60,791 bases of DNA, from assembly GCF_010811875.1 (NCBI RefSeq), contig NZ_VKHP01000019.1, positions 1 through 60,791 of the forward strand. Reading direction: 5' to 3'. Position 1 is the stretch's first letter. Every line of letters starts with the position of its first letter. Shown in pieces: positions 51,529-60,425 of this stretch. The notes under the pieces were generated by a model that saw nothing but the letters and a program-made list of their open reading frames with translations, was not told the origin of the DNA and made no database searches. Source of the stretch: Bradyrhizobium uaiense. GTDB lineage: Bacteria > Pseudomonadota > Alphaproteobacteria > Rhizobiales > Xanthobacteraceae. The position numbers and the translations under genes are program-made.

Positions 51529-52151
51529 GGCTTGGACGTTCCTGCGCCGGGCTCATCCGGCGTTGACAGAAATCGGACTTTGCCGCTGAGCCCCATCGAC
51601 TGGCCCTGCACGACACCGTCTTCGTTTTCCAGAAGAAAGCGCCAGGAGAATTCGTAGGTGCCCGTCGCACCCTTGTACCGACCGCTGCCGCCCACAAATG
51701 TCCCGACGATGCGATTGCCTGCCGAGGTGGTTTCGCCGCGAAGCTCGCTATAGACGTGATTGTCTGTGTCATCCGTCCAGACAGCCCGTCCTGTCAGGCC
51801 GGTAGCGCTGTCGTTGAGTACGACGGCCTCGGCGCGGAAGCCCAGCGCAGGACGTGAGGACCCGTAGAGCATGAGTGATCCACTGTAATCGGCAACCGAA
51901 GCTCGCCGATCGCCACCGAGCCCGATGTCGCGGCGGCTGCCTGCCGCGGTCCACGTTCCGCTGAACTCGTGCCACCCGGAATCTTCAGAGGCAGCTTGTA
52001 CCGGCGACACAGCACCAACTCCGGCAAGTATCAGCGCGACGAAAAGAAGAAATGATCTTTGCCAGCCATCGCTCCGGAGCCACCGTGCAGCGCGGAAGCT
52101 GCCGCCGCTCATCATCAGACATCCGCACCAGAGCGCAGCGAAAGGAAACAT
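51525..52151 (-). CDS. Exported protein, possible allene-oxide-cyclase-like beta-barrel
   Basis: The product is 208 aa. A membrane segment or signal (RSFLLFVALILAGVGAVSPVQAAS) ends near residue 55. The mature part is beta-rich and contains GTFVGGSGRYKGATGTYEFSW, a pattern of allene-oxide-cyclase-barrel and dirigent-like proteins. GGAGGCG precedes ATG 52151; the longer frame lacks a signal. ATGA overlap with the DASS carrier suggests the two work together. I cannot name a function. Confidence 0.62.
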   Translation of the reverse strand: MFPFAALWCGCLMMSGGSFRAARWLRSDGWQRSFLLFVALILAGVGAVSPVQAASEDSGWHEFSGTWTAAGSRRDIGLGGDRRASVADYSGSLMLYGSSRPALGFRAEAVVLNDSATGLTGRAVWTDDTDNHVYSELRGETTSAGNRIVGTFVGGSGRYKGATGTYEFSWRFLLENEDGVVQGQSMGLSGKVRFLSTPDEPGAGTSKP

Positions 52152-52286
52152 ATTTCGCCTCCGCGTATACTTAGAGCCGGATACCTGCACGGAATTGAAA
52201 TGCCGCCTTGACATGGATCAATCGATGTCAGGCGCAGAGTGCGCAGCCCTTATGGGGAGCCGAGATGGCCAACGGGAGATGATTTC

Positions 52287-52943
52287 ATGTCAGACGCCTC
52301 AGCGCCTCGACACGTACTGGATCCGATGGAACGAATCTCGGAGACCTTATTCGGCCTGATCATGGCCCTTACCTTCATCTGCTCGCTGAGTATCGCATCG
52401 GGCGCTGGCATCAACATTCGTACGATGCTGATGGGAGCGCTAGGCTGCAATCTGGCCTGGGGTATTGTTGACGGCGGTCTTTATCTTCTGGCTCGGATCA
52501 ATGACCGGGGAGACAAGGCTTTGACGCTCCGCGCAATCAGGCAGGCGCCCGATCCCGAAACTGCGCAGCGCATCATCTCGGATGCATTGCCGCCCCAATT
52601 GGCGGCGATCCTGCCTCTGGACCAATTGGAAGTGCTCCGGAAAACTTTGCAGCAATTGCCTGAGCCGTTCCTTGATCCAGGGCTGACGAAGCGCGACTGG
52701 ACGGGAGCGCTGGGGCTTTGCTTGTTGAGTTTCCTTTCGACCTTGCCGCTGACAATTCCGTCCGTGCTGCTGCGCGACCCCAGATTGGCCTTGCATGTGA
52801 CCTACGTTGTCGCCATCGTGATGCTGTTCTGCTGCGGTTACGTATTTGGACTACGTAGCGGGTTGCGGCCCTGGATGGCAGGGCTTTCGATGGTGGCTGT
52901 GGGGTGTGCACTGGTTGGCGTCGCGGTAGCTCTTGGAGGGTAA
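52287..52943 (+). CDS. VIT/CCC1-like small membrane protein
   Basis: The product is 218 aa with about five hydrophobic segments (FGLIMALTFICSLSIASGAG, MLMGALGCNLAWGIVDGGLYLL, then three near the C-terminus) and a soluble middle (about 75-135). The layout and the GCNLAWGIVDGGLYLL segment resemble bacterial VIT-domain proteins related to iron/manganese transporters. GGGAG precedes ATG 52287. It is divergent from the exported protein gene and directly followed by a porin gene. Metal transport is possible but not demonstrated by motifs here. Confidence 0.6.
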   Translation: MSDASAPRHVLDPMERISETLFGLIMALTFICSLSIASGAGINIRTMLMGALGCNLAWGIVDGGLYLLARINDRGDKALTLRAIRQAPDPETAQRIISDALPPQLAAILPLDQLEVLRKTLQQLPEPFLDPGLTKRDWTGALGLCLLSFLSTLPLTIPSVLLRDPRLALHVTYVVAIVMLFCCGYVFGLRSGLRPWMAGLSMVAVGCALVGVAVALGG

Positions 52944-52949
52944 GCGACA

Positions 52950-53879
52950 GTGCGGCAGCGAAAAGACGCAACAAGTGGTCGCTCGATCACAGGGTTGGTC
53001 GCGCTATGGCTTGTGATTTCGATCAGCGATTTCGCTTACGCCCAAGCCCCCAGCCCAGCCGGAGCGATCGGCCTCGGCAATCGCGGTTGGTCGGCGGCCG
53101 ACACCAACCACGCAACGCCTGCGAACGAGCTGGAATTCAGCGCCCGCGCGGGACTTGCGTCCGATTACATCTATCGCGGCGTTACCTTGTCCGATCATGG
53201 GCCTGCGGTCGGTGCCGCCCTGGAAGCAAGATGGGGCCAGCTATACGCCGGCACAACGGTCGCCACCGTCAACCTGCCGACACAACCAGCCGCCGAATTC
53301 ACCTATGCCGCCGGTTTCCGTCCGACATTCGCAACCATCGATTTCGATTTTGGCGTGACCTATTTCGCTTATCCCGGAGAACGGCTTCCCGGCGAGACCA
53401 ACGGAATCAATTATTGGGAGACGGTCATCCGCGGCGACCGAAAGATCAGCGAGCAAGTCCGCCTCGCCGCAGGCTACGCCTATTCGCCGAATGTCTCGAA
53501 CACCGGGGCCTGGAGCCAATATGTGGCAGCTGGCGTCGGCTATGATGTGCCGAGCCAATTGCTGCCGCACGACGTAACCATATCCTTCACGACCGCTGCC
53601 GGCTATTCCTGGTTCGGCAATCAAAGCCAGCAACTCGGTGGATTCCCCTTGCCTTCCTATCTCAATTGGCAGGCAGGCGTGACCTTCACCCACAAGGCGT
53701 TCAACTTCGACCTGCGCTACTACGACACCAATCTGACGAAGGAAAACTGCTTTGTCTTTACAGGCGATCCAAATGCGCGGCCAGGCGGCCGCGTGAACCT
53801 CGCGACCAACCCGGATGGCCTGACCTCGAACTGGTGCGGCGCGGCGTTTGTTGCCAAGGTCTGGTTTGCTCTGAACTAG
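52950..53879 (+). CDS. TorF-family putative outer-membrane porin
   Basis: The product is 309 aa starting at GTG 52950, with GGAGGG inside the end of the preceding gene. A signal peptide (LVALWLVISISDFAYAQ) precedes amphipathic beta-strands: LEFSARAGLASDYIYRGVTLSD, then AGFRPTFATIDFDFGVTYFAYPGE, YWETVIRGDRKISEQVRLAAGYAYSP. The protein ends in an aromatic-rich strand (VAKVWFALN). This matches the conserved TorF-type barrel family. The cargo is unknown. It closes the inserted 3.8-kb segment. Confidence 0.72.
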   Translation: MRQRKDATSGRSITGLVALWLVISISDFAYAQAPSPAGAIGLGNRGWSAADTNHATPANELEFSARAGLASDYIYRGVTLSDHGPAVGAALEARWGQLYAGTTVATVNLPTQPAAEFTYAAGFRPTFATIDFDFGVTYFAYPGERLPGETNGINYWETVIRGDRKISEQVRLAAGYAYSPNVSNTGAWSQYVAAGVGYDVPSQLLPHDVTISFTTAAGYSWFGNQSQQLGGFPLPSYLNWQAGVTFTHKAFNFDLRYYDTNLTKENCFVFTGDPNARPGGRVNLATNPDGLTSNWCGAAFVAKVWFALN

Positions 53880-53937
53880 GCAGGAACTCTGGGACTTGGT
53901 GTTGTTGCTGGGCCACCCGGCCCACTTGCCGAGTTGC

Positions 53938-54045
53938 GAATGAGGGGTATCTACCCGTGGAGACAGACCCCTCACCTCGTTTCGCTGCGCGAAGCGACCC
54001 TCCCACAGGGGAGAGGGTGCATCTCGTACGCCGACAAATTCGCCC
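53938..54045. repeat. Intergenic palindromic repeat, family 3 (intact-locus copy)
   Basis: AGACCCCTCACCTCGTTTCG, GAAGCGACCCTCCCACAGGG and GAGAGGGTGCATCTCG form the element that borders the protease gene 3' end. The same arrangement, including the gene end, is present at 49957-50127. Confidence 0.75.
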
Positions 54046-55068
54046 TCACTGCTTCGCCGGCTTCCTACCGATCGGATGGATGTCGATCGCGCGCAGGCGG
54101 CCGAGGCGGAGCACGTCCATCGATAGCGTCCGGTCGATCCGGCTGTGATCGAGCGCGCGGATCAGATCGTCGACGCCGTTGATCTCGATGCCGTCGAGCC
54201 TGATCACGACGTCGCCCGGCAACAAACTCGCGCGCGCGGCCGGGCTGTCCGGCTCGATCTGCATCAAGAGCGCACCCATCTTGTTCTCGACGCCGGCCAG
54301 CACCGCATGGCGCCGCGGCACCGGCGCGGTCTGGCCGGCGACGCCGATATAGGCGCGACGGACATAGCCGTGGCGGATGATCTCCGACAGCACGAATTGC
54401 GCGGTGTTGCTGGCGACCGCAAAGCAGATGCCCTGCGCGCCGTTGATGATCGCGGTGTTGATGCCGATCACCTCGCCCTTCGACGACACCAGCGGCCCGC
54501 CGGAATTGCCGGGATTGAGCGCGGCATCGGTCTGGATCACGTCCTCGATGGTCCGCCCGCTGACCGAGCGGATCGAGCGGCCGAGCGCCGACACCACGCC
54601 GGCGGTCACCGTCGATTCGAACCCGAGCGGATTGCCGATCGCGACCACGAGCTGGCCGCGCCGCAAGGTCTTGGAGTTGCCGAGCGAGGCATAGGCCAGA
54701 TCGCGCGCGCCATCGGCCCGCAACAAGGCGAGATCGGTGTCGGGATCGACGCCGAGCACATGCGCTTCGGTGACGAAGCCCTCGGTGTCGCGCAACCGGA
54801 TCTCCTTCGACGATCCGACCACATGGCTGTTGGTCAGCACGAAGCCGTCGGGCGAGATCACGATGCCCGAGCCGAGCCCGCCGCGCTCGCGCGCGTTACG
54901 CACCTTCGGCCCGGTTTCGACCCGGACCACGGCCGAGCCGACGCGGTCGGTCACGTCGATCACGGCATTGGAATAGGCATCCAGCAAGGCCCGATCATCT
55001 AGCCGGGCAGCATCGGCCGTCGCCGCTGACGGCGTGTCAGCAGCGGTATCTGAGGTAAAATCCAGCAT
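54046..55068 (-). CDS. HtrA/Deg-like S1C serine protease with PDZ domain, no visible signal
   Basis: The product is 340 aa. The catalytic triad is H82 (TNSHVV), D112 (DTDLALLR) and S189 (GNSGGPL). One PDZ domain follows (about 235-330: MGALLMQIEPDSPAARASLLPGDVVIRLDGIEINGVDDLIRAL). Most HtrA proteins are periplasmic, but this one begins MLDFTSDTAADTPSAATADA with no signal peptide or membrane anchor. AGGA precedes the ATG. Its 3' end is duplicated at 50077-50127. Confidence 0.88.
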   Translation of the reverse strand: MLDFTSDTAADTPSAATADAARLDDRALLDAYSNAVIDVTDRVGSAVVRVETGPKVRNARERGGLGSGIVISPDGFVLTNSHVVGSSKEIRLRDTEGFVTEAHVLGVDPDTDLALLRADGARDLAYASLGNSKTLRRGQLVVAIGNPLGFESTVTAGVVSALGRSIRSVSGRTIEDVIQTDAALNPGNSGGPLVSSKGEVIGINTAIINGAQGICFAVASNTAQFVLSEIIRHGYVRRAYIGVAGQTAPVPRRHAVLAGVENKMGALLMQIEPDSPAARASLLPGDVVIRLDGIEINGVDDLIRALDHSRIDRTLSMDVLRLGRLRAIDIHPIGRKPAKQ

Positions 55069-55139
55069 GGCGAGAGTCCTTTGGTCCCCTCAAATGGTGA
55101 CCGGCTCCCGTCGCCGCAAGTAGTTACCTGCCCGGTCGG

Positions 55140-55589
55140 CTAGGGCACTCGCCGCAGCGTGCCGCCGCGCGCCTTGACCGGATCGAGCAGCGACCAGTCG
55201 CCGTCCGGCAGCACATGGCCCTTCGGGAACGGCGCGCGCAGCTCGAGCCCGAGCGAGCGCAGCACGCGGTCGTCGCGGTAGTAGCATTGCAGCACCACGC
55301 GGACGAGCGTCGCCGCGGCGGCGCCGCCACGGCTGCGAAACTCCTGCGCCACGGCATCGCGCCCGGCATCGTCGAGCTCGGCGAGCGGCTTGCCGGCGAG
55401 ATCAGCCAGATGATCCAGTGCCTGCGCGACCAGCGCGGTGTCGCGGCCCAGCGTTGCCAGCATATCGGCCTGGATCGCGGCATCGTCCGCACCCGGCACC
55501 TTGTACTCGTCACTGGCGGGAACGATCATCGCGGCGACGGTGCGGAGATCGGCGCGCTGGGCTGCGGTCAGTTGTTTTGCATCGGACAT
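55140..55589 (-). CDS. Gluconate 2-dehydrogenase subunit 3-like small partner of GMC oxidoreductase
   Basis: The product is 149 aa and helical. LTAAQRADLRTVAAMIVPASDEYKVPGAD is the recognisable start of the subunit 3 family, and YYRDDRVLRSLGLELRAPFPKGHVLPDGDW is the typical C-terminal part. Such subunits usually carry a Tat signal that exports the flavoprotein; none is present here. It starts 19 bp after the GMC gene stop and is surely cotranscribed. Confidence 0.7.
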   Translation of the reverse strand: MSDAKQLTAAQRADLRTVAAMIVPASDEYKVPGADDAAIQADMLATLGRDTALVAQALDHLADLAGKPLAELDDAGRDAVAQEFRSRGGAAAATLVRVVLQCYYRDDRVLRSLGLELRAPFPKGHVLPDGDWSLLDPVKARGGTLRRVP

Positions 55590-55608
55590 GTCGGTTCTCT
55601 GGACGGTC

Positions 55609-57210
55609 TCAGTCGAACAGATTGGCGAGACGCTGCTTCATCTGGTCGGCGATGTAGAGCGCGAGGGCCTGGATGGTGGAGGTCGGGTTCACGCCACCGG
55701 AGGTGACGAAGATGCTGCCGTCGACGATGAAGAGGTTCTTGACGTCGTGCGAGCGGCCCCATTCGTTGACCACGGAGCGCGCCGGATCGGTGCCCATCCG
55801 CGCGGTGCCGAGCAGATGCCAGCCGCCCCAGGGAATCGGATCGTTGATGCAGATGTCGGTGGCGCCGGCGGCCTCGAGGATCTCCCGGCCGCGCGCCAGG
55901 CCATGGTCCATCATCTTCCGGCTGTTCGCGCTGATCGTGTAGTCGATCTTCGGCGCCGGGATGCCGTGGCTGTCCTTCAGCACGGGATCGAGCGTGACGC
56001 GGTTATGCTCCTCCGGCAGATCCTCGCAGATCGCCGACACCGCAAGACGATGACCGTTGAGCTTGCGGAACACGCGGTGATGATCCCTGCCCCAGGGCAG
56101 GATGCCTTTCTGCTCGCTCGCGACCGCCTCGAACACCGGCCCGGCGCCACGGCCGAACTGGATGCCGTAACCGCGGACGAAGCCGCGCGACAGATCCGTG
56201 TCGTAGAACTCCTTGCTCCACAGGCAGGTCGGCGGCGCGCGGTTCGAGTCGGTCGGCTCCTTCACGAAGCCGTAGACCTGCGCGTAGGGGTGGAACATCA
56301 GGTTCTTGCCGACCAGGCCGGACGAGTTGGCAAGGCCGTTCGGGAATTTTCCCGACACCGAGTTGAGCAGCAGCCGCGGCGTGCCGACGCCGTTGCAGGC
56401 GATGATGACGACCTCGGCCGGCTGGAATTGCTCGACGCCGTCCTTGTCGTAGTAGACGACGCCGGAGGCCATGCCGTCCTTGTTGGTCAGGATCTCGCGC
56501 ACCCGGCAATGGGTTCTGAGCTCGACCCCGGCGCGGATCGCGTGCGGCCAATAGGTGATGTCGGTCGAGGCCTTGGCGCCCTGCGCGCAGGCCGGCGTGC
56601 AGTGGCCGAGATTGATGCAGCGCGCCCTGCCCTCGTAGTCCATCGTCGCAACCGTCGTGTCCGACGGCCACCAGTGCCAGCCGAGCTTGTTCATCGCCGT
56701 GCCGATCAAGGGCCCGGACAGGCCGAGCGGCTGCTGCGGCATCGGCGGATGGCTGAGCGGCGACAGCGGATCGCCCGACAGGCCCGAGACGCCCATCATG
56801 CGATCGTTCTCCTCGAAGAACGGCGTCAGCGCATCGTAATCGATCGGCCAGTCGTCGGCGACGCCGTCGAGCGTCTTCACCTTGAAGTCGGAGGGATGCA
56901 GCCGCGGCCAGTGCGCGGTGTACATCACCGTCGAGCCGCCGACCGCGTTGAAGTTGACCACCTTGATCGGCGAATTGTCGTCGTTGATCGGGTAGTCCTC
57001 AGGCCGCTTGCGGATGTTCGGGCTGGACGACCACTCGCCGTAGAATTTCGCCTCCCAGTCGCGCCCGGTGCTCGGATATTCGGCAGGATTCATCCAGCCG
57101 CCCTGATCGAGGCAGAGGATATGCATCTTGGTATCGGCGAGGCTCCAGGCCACTGCAGCGCCGGAGGCGCCGGCGCCGATGATCAGGACGTCAACGGGAT
57201 CGTTCTTCAT
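55609..57210 (-). CDS. GMC-family FAD oxidoreductase (gluconate dehydrogenase-like alpha subunit)
   Basis: The product is 533 aa. The FAD site is VLIIGAGASGAAVAWSLAD; other markers are FNAVGGSTVMYTAHWPRL, ACNGVGTPRLLLNS and the C-terminal GGWHLLGTARMGTDPARSVV with the active-site His, then GVNPTSTIQALALYIADQM. It would oxidise an alcohol, sugar or aldehyde. AAGGAACAAG precedes the ATG. No cytochrome subunit is adjacent, so the electron acceptor is unclear. Confidence 0.88.
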   Translation of the reverse strand: MKNDPVDVLIIGAGASGAAVAWSLADTKMHILCLDQGGWMNPAEYPSTGRDWEAKFYGEWSSSPNIRKRPEDYPINDDNSPIKVVNFNAVGGSTVMYTAHWPRLHPSDFKVKTLDGVADDWPIDYDALTPFFEENDRMMGVSGLSGDPLSPLSHPPMPQQPLGLSGPLIGTAMNKLGWHWWPSDTTVATMDYEGRARCINLGHCTPACAQGAKASTDITYWPHAIRAGVELRTHCRVREILTNKDGMASGVVYYDKDGVEQFQPAEVVIIACNGVGTPRLLLNSVSGKFPNGLANSSGLVGKNLMFHPYAQVYGFVKEPTDSNRAPPTCLWSKEFYDTDLSRGFVRGYGIQFGRGAGPVFEAVASEQKGILPWGRDHHRVFRKLNGHRLAVSAICEDLPEEHNRVTLDPVLKDSHGIPAPKIDYTISANSRKMMDHGLARGREILEAAGATDICINDPIPWGGWHLLGTARMGTDPARSVVNEWGRSHDVKNLFIVDGSIFVTSGGVNPTSTIQALALYIADQMKQRLANLFD

Positions 57211-57233
57211 TCTTGTTCCTTAGTAGCCCCCTT

Positions 57234-57318
57234 CGTCATTGCGAGCGAAGCGAAGCAATCCACTCCTACCACAGGCGGCGAGATGGATTGCTTCGTCGCT
57301 TCGCTCCTCGCAATGACG
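57234..57318. repeat. Intergenic palindromic repeat, family 2
   Basis: CGTCATTGCGAGCGAAGCGA at the left is the near-complement of TCGCTTCGCTCCTCGCAATGACG-type sequence at the right, and AAGCAATCCA pairs with TGGATTGCTT. A second copy lies at 30650-30774. Confidence 0.8.
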
Positions 57319-57332
57319 CCAGGCGATGCAGC

Positions 57333-58556
57333 TCAATTGACGATTCTCACCGGCAAGCTTCGTATACCGCGGATGAAATTGGAATAGAGCCTTTGCGGCG
57401 GGCCCATCAGCTCAAAACGCAGATCGCGCGCCAGAACCTCCTCCCAGAGGATGCGGAGTTGCTGCTCGGCGAGGCGGTCGCCGACGCAGCGATGGATGCC
57501 GGCGCCGAAGGCGAGGTGCTGACGCGGCTTGGCGCGATCGATGATGAATTCATCGGCCCGCTCGATCTTGTCCTCGTCGCGATTGCCGGAGATGTACCAC
57601 ATCACCACCTTGTCGCCCTTGCGGATCTGCCGCCCGGCGAGCTCGACATCATTGCGCGCGGTGCGGCGCATGTGCAGCACCGGCGTGTGGTAACGGATAG
57701 TCTCGGACACCAGGTTCGGGATCAATTCGCGTCGGGCGCGGAGCAGCTCGAATTGCGCGGGGTTCTCGCACAGCGCCATCAGCCCCGCCGACATCGAATT
57801 CCGCGTGGTGTCGTTGCCGCCGACGATCAGCAGCCCGATGGTGCCGATGAACTCGCGCGGCTCCAGATTCCGCGTCGCCTCCGAATGCGCCAGCATCGAG
57901 ATCAGGTCGAAGGTGGGCGGCGCATCGACCCGCGCGTCCCATAGCTTGCGGAAATATTCTCCCATCTTGACCAGCTCAGTGGTGCGCTCAGCTTCCGAGT
58001 GCACAACCGCGTCGGGGGACTCGACGTTGGCGATCGCGACATCCGACCACCAGGTCAGCTTGGCGCGATCTTCCGCGGGAAAATCGAACAGCGTTGCCAA
58101 CATCATGTTGGTGAGGTCGACCGAGACCCGCTCGGCCCAGTCGAAGGTCTCGTTGCGCGGCAGCGCATCGAGCACGGTGGCCGTGCGCTGGCGGATCAAA
58201 GCCTCCAAATTGGCGAGGTTCGACGGCGCGACGATCGGTGCCACCGTGCGGCGCTGCGCGGTATGCCCCGGGGGATCAATGCGGATGAAGCTCTGACGTT
58301 CCTGCCCCTTCGGGTACTCCGCGATCTGGATACCGCCAAGCTCGGAGGCCGAGGAATAGTTCTGGTGATCCAGCTCGACGGCAAAGATGTCGTCGTAGCG
58401 CGTCACCGACCAGTAAGGGCCGTAGGCCGACGTCTCGCAATAATGCACGGGATCGTCGCGGCGGAGTTGCGCGAACAGCGGCCGCCAAATGTCGTCCTGG
58501 TAAAGCCGGGGATTGCTGACATCGATCGATGTCGGCCTGCGCAGCGCCTCTCCCAT
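57333..58556 (-). CDS. Cytochrome P450
   Basis: The product is 407 aa, a soluble bacterial P450. The I-helix reads GGNDTTRNS (about 246-254), the K-helix ExxR is E285-x2-R288, and the heme loop is FGAGIHRCVGDRLAEQQL with axial C357. ATG 58556 follows GGGAGTGAGG; the longer frame extends into non-coding DNA. It is divergent from a BVMO gene, which suggests successive oxidations of one hydrocarbon or terpenoid. Ferredoxin and reductase partners are not adjacent. Confidence 0.9.
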   Translation of the reverse strand: MGEALRRPTSIDVSNPRLYQDDIWRPLFAQLRRDDPVHYCETSAYGPYWSVTRYDDIFAVELDHQNYSSASELGGIQIAEYPKGQERQSFIRIDPPGHTAQRRTVAPIVAPSNLANLEALIRQRTATVLDALPRNETFDWAERVSVDLTNMMLATLFDFPAEDRAKLTWWSDVAIANVESPDAVVHSEAERTTELVKMGEYFRKLWDARVDAPPTFDLISMLAHSEATRNLEPREFIGTIGLLIVGGNDTTRNSMSAGLMALCENPAQFELLRARRELIPNLVSETIRYHTPVLHMRRTARNDVELAGRQIRKGDKVVMWYISGNRDEDKIERADEFIIDRAKPRQHLAFGAGIHRCVGDRLAEQQLRILWEEVLARDLRFELMGPPQRLYSNFIRGIRSLPVRIVN

Positions 58557-58790
58557 CGCCTCACTCCCGCTGGTTCCGTCGCCGCTTGGCGGGCGATCGT
58601 CTTGTCGGGTCGACGATAGCGGGTATCCCGCGGCCGAGTAAAGCCGCGACGCCGACAGTCCGCCGCGCGGAATGCGCGCAGGCGGGCAAACCCGGCAAAT
58701 CGCGATAGCTGCCACGCGCTTCGATGTTTGTCGGCAACAACAAGACCGGTTAGCCTTGCCGGCAATCAACCGATCAGGGAGCAGCGACAG
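58557..58790. promoter_or_regulatory. Divergent P450 / BVMO promoter region
   Basis: These 234 bp separate the two divergent start codons and must hold both promoters. GGGAG stands before each start. I see no convincing operator palindrome and no regulator gene next to it. Confidence 0.4.
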
Positions 58791-60425
58791 GTGGCCGCAT
58801 CGCGCCAGGACAACAGCGCCCAGACGGCTGCGCTGGACTACGACGTCATCATCATCGGCGCCGGCCTGTCCGGCATGTACCAGCTCTACCGGCTGCGCGA
58901 GCTCGGCCTGAATGCGCGGGTGTTCGAGGCCGGTACCGGTGTGGGGGGCACCTGGTACTGGAATCGGTATCCCGGCGCGCGCTTCGATTCCGAAAGCTAT
59001 TCCTACGGCTACTCGTTCTCGAAGGAGTTGTTGCAGGAATGGGAATGGTCGGAGCATTTCGCCGGCCAGCCCGAGACCCTGCGCTACTGCAACTACGTCG
59101 CCGACAAATTCGACCTGCGCCGCGACATCCAGTTCGAGAGCCGCGTCACGTCGGCGATCTACCAGGACGAGACGCGGAGCTGGCAGATCGCGCTGGAGAG
59201 CGGCGCGCGCCACTCATGCCGCTTCCTGATCACCGCGATCGGGCCGCTGTCGACACCGACCCTGCCGCGCATCGCGGGCATCGACGATTTCAAGGGGCAG
59301 TCGTTTCACACCGCGCGCTGGCCGAAGGAGAAGGTGGATTTCACCGGCAAGCGCGTCGCCGTGATCGGCACCGGCGCCACCGGCATCCAGACCATCCAGA
59401 CCATCGCCGGCGAGGTCGGCCATCTCACCGTGTTCCAGCGCACCGCCAACTGGGCAGCGCCATTGCACAACGGCAGGATCGACGCGGAGACGCAAGGCAG
59501 GATCAAGGCCGGTTATCCCGAGATCTTCGCGCGCTGCAAGGAGACGTTTGCATGTTTCGTGCATACGCCCGACCCGCGCGGCGCGTTCGAGGTCAGCGAC
59601 GAGGTGCGCGAGGCGTTCTACGAGAAGCTCTATGGCGAACGCGGCTTCGGCATCTGGCAGGGCAATTTCAGGGATATCCTGATCGACCGCAAGGCGAATG
59701 CGACGATCAGCGATTTCGTCGCGCGCAAGATCCGCGAGCGCGTCAGGGATCCCAAGGTCGCGGAGATGCTGATCCCGACAAACCACGGTTTCGGCACGCG
59801 GCGGCTGCCGCTCGAGACCTTCTATTACGAGGTCTACAACCGCGACAATGTCGAGCTGGTCGATCTCAAGGCGACGCCGATCGAGCGGATCACGCCCGAA
59901 GGCATCCGGACGACCGAGAAGGACTACGCCTTCGACATCATCATCTACGCCACCGGCTTCGACGCCATCACCGGCAGCTTCGACATGATCGATATCCGCG
60001 GCGCACACGGCGCGCGGCTGAAAGAGAAGTGGACGCACGGCCCCGAGACCTATCTCGGGCTGATGGTCGACGGCTTCCCCAACATGATGATGCTGATGGG
60101 CCCGCACACTGCGCTCGGCAACATCCCGCGCAGCATCGAATACAGCGTCGACTGGGTCACCGGCCTGATCCGCTTCGCGCATGACAAAGGCCTGACCTTC
60201 CTCGACGCCACGCCCGAGGGCACCGCGGATTGGACCGATCATGTCAAGGCGCTCGGCGTCGGCCTGCTCTCCAACGAAGTCGATTCCTGGATGACCGGCA
60301 TTAACCGCAATGTCGAAGGCAAGCAGACGCGCATCGTCGCCCGCTACAGCGGCAGCGCGCCGGCGTATCGCGAGCGATGCGATGCGGTGGCAGCGGGGGG
60401 TTATGCGGAGTTGCGGCTGGGCTAA
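58791..60425 (+). CDS. Baeyer-Villiger monooxygenase, cyclohexanone monooxygenase-like
   Basis: The product is 544 aa, the size of cyclohexanone monooxygenase. VIIIGAGLSGMYQLYRL binds FAD (about 20-36), GGTWYWNRYPGARFDSES follows, and the fingerprint FKGQSFHTARWP is at about 167-178. The NADPH site is VAVIGTGATGIQTI. It begins at GTG 58791, preceded by GGGAG; a TTG at 58728 in frame has no ribosome-binding site. It differs from the BVMO at 17854-19674 by lacking the long N-terminal extension. Confidence 0.9.
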   Translation: MAASRQDNSAQTAALDYDVIIIGAGLSGMYQLYRLRELGLNARVFEAGTGVGGTWYWNRYPGARFDSESYSYGYSFSKELLQEWEWSEHFAGQPETLRYCNYVADKFDLRRDIQFESRVTSAIYQDETRSWQIALESGARHSCRFLITAIGPLSTPTLPRIAGIDDFKGQSFHTARWPKEKVDFTGKRVAVIGTGATGIQTIQTIAGEVGHLTVFQRTANWAAPLHNGRIDAETQGRIKAGYPEIFARCKETFACFVHTPDPRGAFEVSDEVREAFYEKLYGERGFGIWQGNFRDILIDRKANATISDFVARKIRERVRDPKVAEMLIPTNHGFGTRRLPLETFYYEVYNRDNVELVDLKATPIERITPEGIRTTEKDYAFDIIIYATGFDAITGSFDMIDIRGAHGARLKEKWTHGPETYLGLMVDGFPNMMMLMGPHTALGNIPRSIEYSVDWVTGLIRFAHDKGLTFLDATPEGTADWTDHVKALGVGLLSNEVDSWMTGINRNVEGKQTRIVARYSGSAPAYRERCDAVAAGGYAELRLG

